This document shows, piece after piece, positions 60,458 through 64,000 of a stretch of 64,000 bases of DNA. Source of the DNA: Methylocaldum sp. 14B (GTDB lineage Bacteria; Pseudomonadota; Gammaproteobacteria; Methylococcales; Methylococcaceae). The notes under the pieces were generated by a model. It was not told the origin of the DNA, ran no database searches, and saw only the letters and a list, made by a program, of their open reading frames with translations. Within the stretch, counting starts at the first letter, position 1, and each line of letters starts with the position of its first letter. Location of the stretch: assembly GCF_002005105.1 (NCBI RefSeq), contig NZ_MSCV01000031.1:1-64000 (forward strand), in the 5' to 3' direction. Position numbers and translations under genes: made by a program.

Positions 60458-60777
60458 CTCCTTTGCCCCACCGTACCGGATTATCCGGCGATCCGATTGC
60501 TCAAAATGCGGGCCAAAATAATTTGTAGGTCGGCAATCCTTTGCCGACAAAGCCCCTCGTCTACCGCGTGTGTCGGCAAAGGATTGCCGACCTACTGCAG
60601 CTTGGGAGCGCTACGCCGAACCGGAAAATGCTCTAGAGATCCCATGAGGGCTCGACCGATCGCTTAAGGAAGCTCTGAACAAGTTGATTCCGTTCATGGT
60701 TCGACAAGCTCACCACGAACGGAATCAATACCTTACCGTTCGTCCTGAGCCTGTCGAAGGACTTAATCAGAGCTTCC
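60458..60777. other. 320-bp convergent intergenic block with two repeat elements
   Basis: This gap between the SPOR gene and the convergent monooxygenase-fold gene holds a REP pair (60525-60595), the motif GGAAAATGCTCTAG near 60622-60635, and a MITE-like element (60664-60781). No gene or clear intrinsic terminator is seen. Confidence 0.6.
60525..60595. repeat. REP twin palindrome 3' of SPOR gene
   Basis: The left arm 60525-60548 begins GTAGGTCGGCAATCC, and the right arm 60572-60595 ends TTGCCGACCTAC; the arms are exact inverses of each other around a 23-bp spacer (AAAGCCCCTCGT...). This is the same family and spacing as 3328-3397 and 42088-42158. Confidence 0.88.
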
Positions 60778-60781
60778 TTAA
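60664..60781. repeat. MITE-like element with TTAAGGAAGCTCTGA ends
   Basis: The ends 60664-60678 (TTAAGGAAGCTCTGA) and 60767-60781 are perfect inverse 15-mers. Inside lie two nested repeats: GATTCCGTTC/GAACGGAATC, and the widespread GTTCGTCCTGAGCCTGTCGA palindrome. The terminal TTAA suggests a TA- or TTAA-duplicating non-autonomous transposon. Its right end supplies the TAA stop of the gene at 60778-61080. Confidence 0.82.
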
Positions 60782-61080
60782 AGGACGACCTCGAAACCCT
60801 CGAACTGAGGCGGTCCGAGGTAGAGCTCCTTGCTTCCGCCCGCGCTGGCATGAGCGTTGCGAAATGCCTCCGAACGCGTCCAGGCTTCGAAAGCCTCTTT
60901 CGACTCCCACGTCGAATGGGAAGCGAACAGCGTGAAGTCCTCATTGCTCGGACCTTGAAGCAGATGAAATTCACGGAATCCCGGAACTTCATGCAAGTAG
61001 GTTTCACGATTCCGCCAGATTGCAATGAATTCGCTCTCTTTCCCTAAAGCAATCTTGAATCGATTCATGGCAATGAACAT
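60778..61080 (-). CDS. Antibiotic-biosynthesis-monooxygenase-fold protein (ABM/IsdG-like)
   Basis: This 100-residue alpha+beta barrel protein reads FIAMNRFKIALGKESEFIAIW, then VPGFREFHLLQGPSNEDFTLFASHSTWESKEAFEAWTRSEAF. These are signature segments of the dimeric ABM superfamily, which includes heme-degrading IsdG/HmoB proteins and small oxygenases. The N-x-H-type heme ligands of IsdG are not clearly present, so heme use is unproven. GAGGAG lies 6 bp before the ATG. Its stop TAA comes from the end of a MITE-like element. Confidence 0.82.
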   Translation of the reverse strand: MFIAMNRFKIALGKESEFIAIWRNRETYLHEVPGFREFHLLQGPSNEDFTLFASHSTWESKEAFEAWTRSEAFRNAHASAGGSKELYLGPPQFEGFEVVL

Positions 61081-61115
61081 CTCGAACTCCTCTTAAATCG
61101 TTTTTTCCTCAAAAT

Positions 61116-62480
61116 TTACGCTACCAGCCGGTAACACGGCTCGTAACGCACGCCCGGAAGCTTCATGCGGCCCTGTGCGACGAACGCCGCCAACAACTCA
61201 TCCAGAGGCTTCAAGACCTCCGCGTCCCCCCTCAGCTCGAAAGGCCCATGCTCCTCGATGGTTCGTATGCCTTCCGCCTTCACGTTTCCAGCCACGATTC
61301 CGGAAAAGGCTCGGCGCAGGTTGGCCGCCAGGTGGTGAGGCTCCTGCTGTCGATGCAATTCCAACGAAGCCATATTCTGATGCGAGGGTACGAAAGGGAT
61401 CTGGAACTGCTGCTCTATCTTCAGCAGCCAGTTGAAATAGTAGGCGTCACCGTTCTGTTTCCGGAATTCCCGCACCAGGCTGATCCCCTCTTTCATTTCC
61501 CGGGCAACGCCGGCGGGATCGTCGACGATGATCCGATAGCATCGGCGCACGTCTCGACCAATCGTCGAAACCATAAACCGGTCGATAAGCTCGAAATAGC
61601 CGGCGCACTCCGCAGGCCCCGTCAAAATGACCGGAAAAGGCAAATTCTTGTTGTCGGGGTGAAGCAGGATACCCAAGAGGTGGAGAATCTCCTCGGCCGT
61701 GCCGACGCCACCCGGGAAGATGACGATGCCATGCCCGAGTCTTACGAACGCTTCGAGGCGTTTTTCGATATCCGGCATGATGACCAGCTCGTTGACGATG
61801 GGATTCGGAGGCTCCGCGGCGATGATTCCCGGCTCCGAAATGCCCACGTAGCGGGCCTCGTAGATACGTTGTTTTGAATGGCCGATCGTGGCGCCTTTCA
61901 TCGGCCCCTTCATGGCTCCAGGGCCGCAGCCGGTACAGACGTTGAGCCCCCGCAACCCCAGCTCATGGCCGACCTCCTTGGTGTAATCGTATTCTTCCCG
62001 GCTGATCGAATGGCCTCCCCAGCATACGACCAAGTTCGGAGAGGTATTCGTGATCAGGCTGCCCGCGTTGCGCAGAATGTGAAAAACGGCGCTGGTGATA
62101 TCTTCCGACTTGCCCAGATTGAACGCCGAATTCGATACGATCTCCGATCCGGTGAAAACGATATCCCTAAGCACCGAAAACAGATGCTCCCGTATGCCTT
62201 TGATCATCTCGCCGTCGACGAAAGCCGAGACCGGCGCGTTCAGCACCTCCAGCTTGATACCGCGCTGCTGTTGCAATACGCGAATGTCAAAGTCTTTATG
62301 TTGCTCGAGCACCAGCTTGGTGTCATCGACAGCGCTGCCGCAATTCAGGACCGCCAGCGAACAACGCCGGAAGAGCTCGTGAAGACCGCCCTGGCTGGTA
62401 TCGAGCAGCTTCGCCACTTCCAGCTTGGACAAAACCTCCAGAGTGCCTTCCGGCCTTACCTGAGCGTTGATTGTTTGCAT
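61116..62480 (-). CDS. ppnN: Nucleotide 5'-monophosphate nucleosidase PpnN
   Basis: This 454-residue LOG-like enzyme hydrolyses purine and pyrimidine nucleoside monophosphates to base plus ribose 5-phosphate; the E. coli enzyme is activated by (p)ppGpp. Collinear motifs with E. coli PpnN are FRRCSLAVLNCGS, VVCWGGHSI, LNVCTGCGPGAMKGPMKGA, PGGVGTAEEILHLLGILLHP (LOG motif), FSGIVAGNVK and the end FVAQGRMKLPG. Length equals that of E. coli PpnN. AAAGGAATTCCG precedes the ATG. It is 35 bp from the monooxygenase-fold gene, so the two may be co-transcribed. Confidence 0.97.
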   Translation of the reverse strand: MQTINAQVRPEGTLEVLSKLEVAKLLDTSQGGLHELFRRCSLAVLNCGSAVDDTKLVLEQHKDFDIRVLQQQRGIKLEVLNAPVSAFVDGEMIKGIREHLFSVLRDIVFTGSEIVSNSAFNLGKSEDITSAVFHILRNAGSLITNTSPNLVVCWGGHSISREEYDYTKEVGHELGLRGLNVCTGCGPGAMKGPMKGATIGHSKQRIYEARYVGISEPGIIAAEPPNPIVNELVIMPDIEKRLEAFVRLGHGIVIFPGGVGTAEEILHLLGILLHPDNKNLPFPVILTGPAECAGYFELIDRFMVSTIGRDVRRCYRIIVDDPAGVAREMKEGISLVREFRKQNGDAYYFNWLLKIEQQFQIPFVPSHQNMASLELHRQQEPHHLAANLRRAFSGIVAGNVKAEGIRTIEEHGPFELRGDAEVLKPLDELLAAFVAQGRMKLPGVRYEPCYRLVA

Positions 62481-62757
62481 CGGAATTCCTTTGTTAGATC
62501 TTCCATTGATTATTGATAAGCATTCTGTCGCACTCCTTAAAAAGAAGAACTTCCCAGAACCTGTGGATAAGTTTGTGGAATGCAGTCTTAAAACACTTTT
62601 GAAACCCCGCCGGTCCTGATCTTTCCCTAATTTGACGATTTTTATTCTTGGGCCAAAACATGCAAATAATCAAAAACTTGCCAAAAACGTCAAAAACCTG
62701 ACGCCGGTACACCGAAAGCACTGAAAAACAACTCATCCGTTGTGCATAACTTTTGCG
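62481..62757. promoter_or_regulatory. AT-rich upstream region of ppnN with phased A-tracts and a DnaA-box-like site
   Basis: This 277-bp region is markedly AT-richer than its surroundings. A5 runs at 62672-62676, 62683-62687 and 62692-62696 are spaced about one helical turn, with further A-tracts at 62655 and 62724, a pattern known to bend DNA. TGTGGATAA at 62562-62570 is the complement of TTATCCACA, the DnaA-box consensus; only one full copy is seen. It should contain the minus-strand ppnN promoter. Confidence 0.4.
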
Positions 62758-63393
62758 CTATGTCAAAACACCGTCGCTCGAGCCGTGACAGACCTCACCC
62801 CAAGCGGGATGCTCGCGAATTAGCCTTAACGCATTATGCAGCAGGGTTTTGCCGGGTTCTCGGCGGTGCCAGGTGGAGGCCCCGGACGGGTGAGGCAAGG
62901 GTATTACGTCTATCTCTAGACTTTCTCGACAAAGCTCGTGCCTAAGCCCGATCACCTGATCCAGTCTATCGGCGACGAGAATTTGACGGATCGCCAGCTT
63001 GCCGACCGGAATAATGAGCTTGGGTCTTATAAGCCGAATTTCGGCATTCAGCCAATCGGCGCAACGATCGATCTCCTCCGGAGACGGAACCCGATCGCCG
63101 CCTTTCGGGTTCTTGCCGGGAAAGCAGCGGCATACGGCCGCCATGTAGATGTTGCGGCGAAAATTGTCTTCGGATATGCCTATCTCGGCAAACCATTTGA
63201 AAAGGGTTTTTCCCGCTGTCCACGCAAACGGCTTTCCGAATTGCCCTTCCTTGCCGCCCGGCGCCTGGCCGATGAGGATCACGGGCGACAACACGGCGCG
63301 CCCCATCACCACCGGACCGATCATCCCGGCGCAACGCACGCAGTTCTTCAAGGCCTCTTGGTGGAGGATCAATGAGCGCAACCGCTCGTTCAT
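62758..63393 (-). CDS. Uracil-DNA glycosylase family protein (family 4/5-like)
   Basis: This 211-residue protein is a base-excision repair enzyme candidate. The N-terminal CVRC and a later Cys pair (AAVCRCFPGKNP) fit the [4Fe-4S] cluster of family 4/5 UDGs. Motif 1 is GQAPGGKEGQFGKPF at about residues 42-56 and motif 2 is PLPHPSGASTW near residue 165. GQAPG instead of the usual GEAPG puts Gln where family 4 has Glu, so the subfamily is uncertain. It is 14 bp from opgH on the same strand. Confidence 0.88.
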   Translation of the reverse strand: MNERLRSLILHQEALKNCVRCAGMIGPVVMGRAVLSPVILIGQAPGGKEGQFGKPFAWTAGKTLFKWFAEIGISEDNFRRNIYMAAVCRCFPGKNPKGGDRVPSPEEIDRCADWLNAEIRLIRPKLIIPVGKLAIRQILVADRLDQVIGLRHELCRESLEIDVIPLPHPSGASTWHRREPGKTLLHNALRLIREHPAWGEVCHGSSDGVLT

Positions 63394-63406
63394 GGGCGGT
63401 CGCTCC

Positions 63407-64000
63407 TCAGGACGGTTGAGGGGTGTCCTTGTCCTTCCGGCTCCAAGCCAAGGTGTGCAACCGAGTCAGCGTCTCCGGATCGGAAATCAAGGCACGCTTG
63501 TCGGCGGCGGACAGCGTTTCCGGCCCCTCTTCCACCAATTGGTACACCAAAGCGCGCAACTGGTGGCGCTGGCGCTTTTTCACCGGACGATCGGGCAAAA
63601 GAGCGAAGTGGAGGGAATACGTTCCCGGATCGGCAACGTTCAACTCGCCTTCATTTTGCGCACCCGCTTGCTCGGTACGGGCAAGATTTTCGTGGAGCAG
63701 TTCGACGACACGCGGCGCCTTATACTCTTCCGGAGTCAGGAAAAATCCGAGTTTACGGGCGAGCGAACCCACCGACGTGCTGCTGGAAAGGATCGAAACG
63801 GGTATGGCAAGGACCAACCCGGCCAGAACGGGAATCAGCCACAGGAAAAAGTCAGGCACATACTCGTAGCTCAGCCATCCGGCACCCAACCCGGTCAGCG
63901 TCTGCCCGCCGTGAGCCAGAGTGGCTTCCTTGAGGCTCAAACGGTGATCGCCGCGATTTTGCGGAGGCCAGCCGACGCTGCGACGCAGCAAAATGGCGAC
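63407..64000 (-). CDS. opgH: Glucans biosynthesis glucosyltransferase H, C-terminal part (truncated by window edge)
   Basis: The visible ~198 residues match the C-terminus of OpgH/MdoH, the membrane glucosyltransferase that makes osmoregulated periplasmic glucans: RRSVGWPPQNRGDH, a helix pair FFLWLIPVLAGLVLAIPVSI, SVGSLARKLGFFLTPEEY and ALLPDRPVKKRQRHQLRAL. The frame stays open to the right edge (VAILLRRSVGW at 64000), so the start lies outside the window. The stop is at 63407-63409. Partial because of the edge, not because of a break. Confidence 0.93.
   Translation of the reverse strand, partial: VAILLRRSVGWPPQNRGDHRLSLKEATLAHGGQTLTGLGAGWLSYEYVPDFFLWLIPVLAGLVLAIPVSILSSSTSVGSLARKLGFFLTPEEYKAPRVVELLHENLARTEQAGAQNEGELNVADPGTYSLHFALLPDRPVKKRQRHQLRALVYQLVEEGPETLSAADKRALISDPETLTRLHTLAWSRKDKDTPQPS

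Noticed and set aside
62562-62570. Replication origin
   Set aside because: A single DnaA box plus an AT-rich stretch, without box clusters or dnaA/dnaN/gidA neighbours.
1-64000. tRNA or rRNA genes
   Set aside because: Intergenic regions were read for cloverleaf landmarks such as GGTTCGA-AT; none was convincing. A covariance search would be decisive.

Overview
The window looks like chromosomal DNA of a gammaproteobacterial methylotroph, most likely a Methylococcales-type methanotroph. The main evidence is a formaldehyde-activating enzyme (Fae, 25509-26033), the hallmark of the tetrahydromethanopterin C1 pathway. Supporting evidence is a gammaproteobacterial-type nuo operon with a fused nuoCD, a close homologue of E. 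coli PpnN, an OpgH-type glucosyltransferase, and an unusually dense load of GTAG-headed REP palindromes. The genus cannot be fixed from sequence reading alone.

Layout. 59-7654: a MocR-type regulator divergent from an EamA exporter and a GST-like gene, then a compact run of PhzF-like protein, PLP aminotransferase, second GST and second EamA exporter with ATGA overlaps, followed by a DinB-like gene. 7680-10028: a small membrane protein, an AraC-type regulator, a frameshifted small membrane gene and a short unknown gene. 10157-12402: a two-gene osmoprotectant-type ABC transporter whose binding protein and permease are one chain. 12449-14542: two related small periplasmic proteins, and a TetR-type regulator with a likely operator over its own start. 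14729-17507: VanZ-like protein, then a QseG-like lipoprotein and a sensor kinase that has lost its phospho-acceptor histidine. 17663-21355: a very large secreted glycoside-hydrolase-like protein. 21361-23789: an accessory islet with a HEPN-like gene, a DUF2971-like gene and a REP-associated transposase (RAYT), framed by matching inverted REPs. 23892-27583: PD40 propeller, Fae and HEAT-repeat proteins.

27751-41647 is a Wzx/Wzy-type exopolysaccharide locus, all on the minus strand: initiating sugar-phosphate transferase, Wza, tyrosine autokinase, polymerase/ligase, flippase, a methyltransferase and four glycosyltransferases. The block 30141-32885 is visibly AT-richer than its flanks. 42231-57760 is a complete 13-gene nuo operon (A, B, CD, E-N) on the minus strand, interrupted by a large palindromic repeat between nuoCD and nuoE and a REP hairpin between nuoK and nuoL. 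58030-64000 carries argS, an FtsN-like SPOR protein, a monooxygenase-fold protein, ppnN, a uracil-DNA glycosylase and the C-terminal end of opgH, cut by the window edge.

The most unusual content is the repeats. I count at least five families: GTAGG-TCGGC twin palindromes in six pairs plus orphan halves; RAYT-type REPs; two MITE-like elements with a shared core; two ~600-650 bp giant inverted repeats; and an array of short units alternating a constant segment with self-complementary inserts, seen twice with a compensatory base change. Several elements supply or overlap the stop codon of the neighbouring gene. The best candidates for undescribed biology are the hairpin array, the REP-framed HEPN/DUF2971 pair, and the histidine-less kinase with its lipoprotein.
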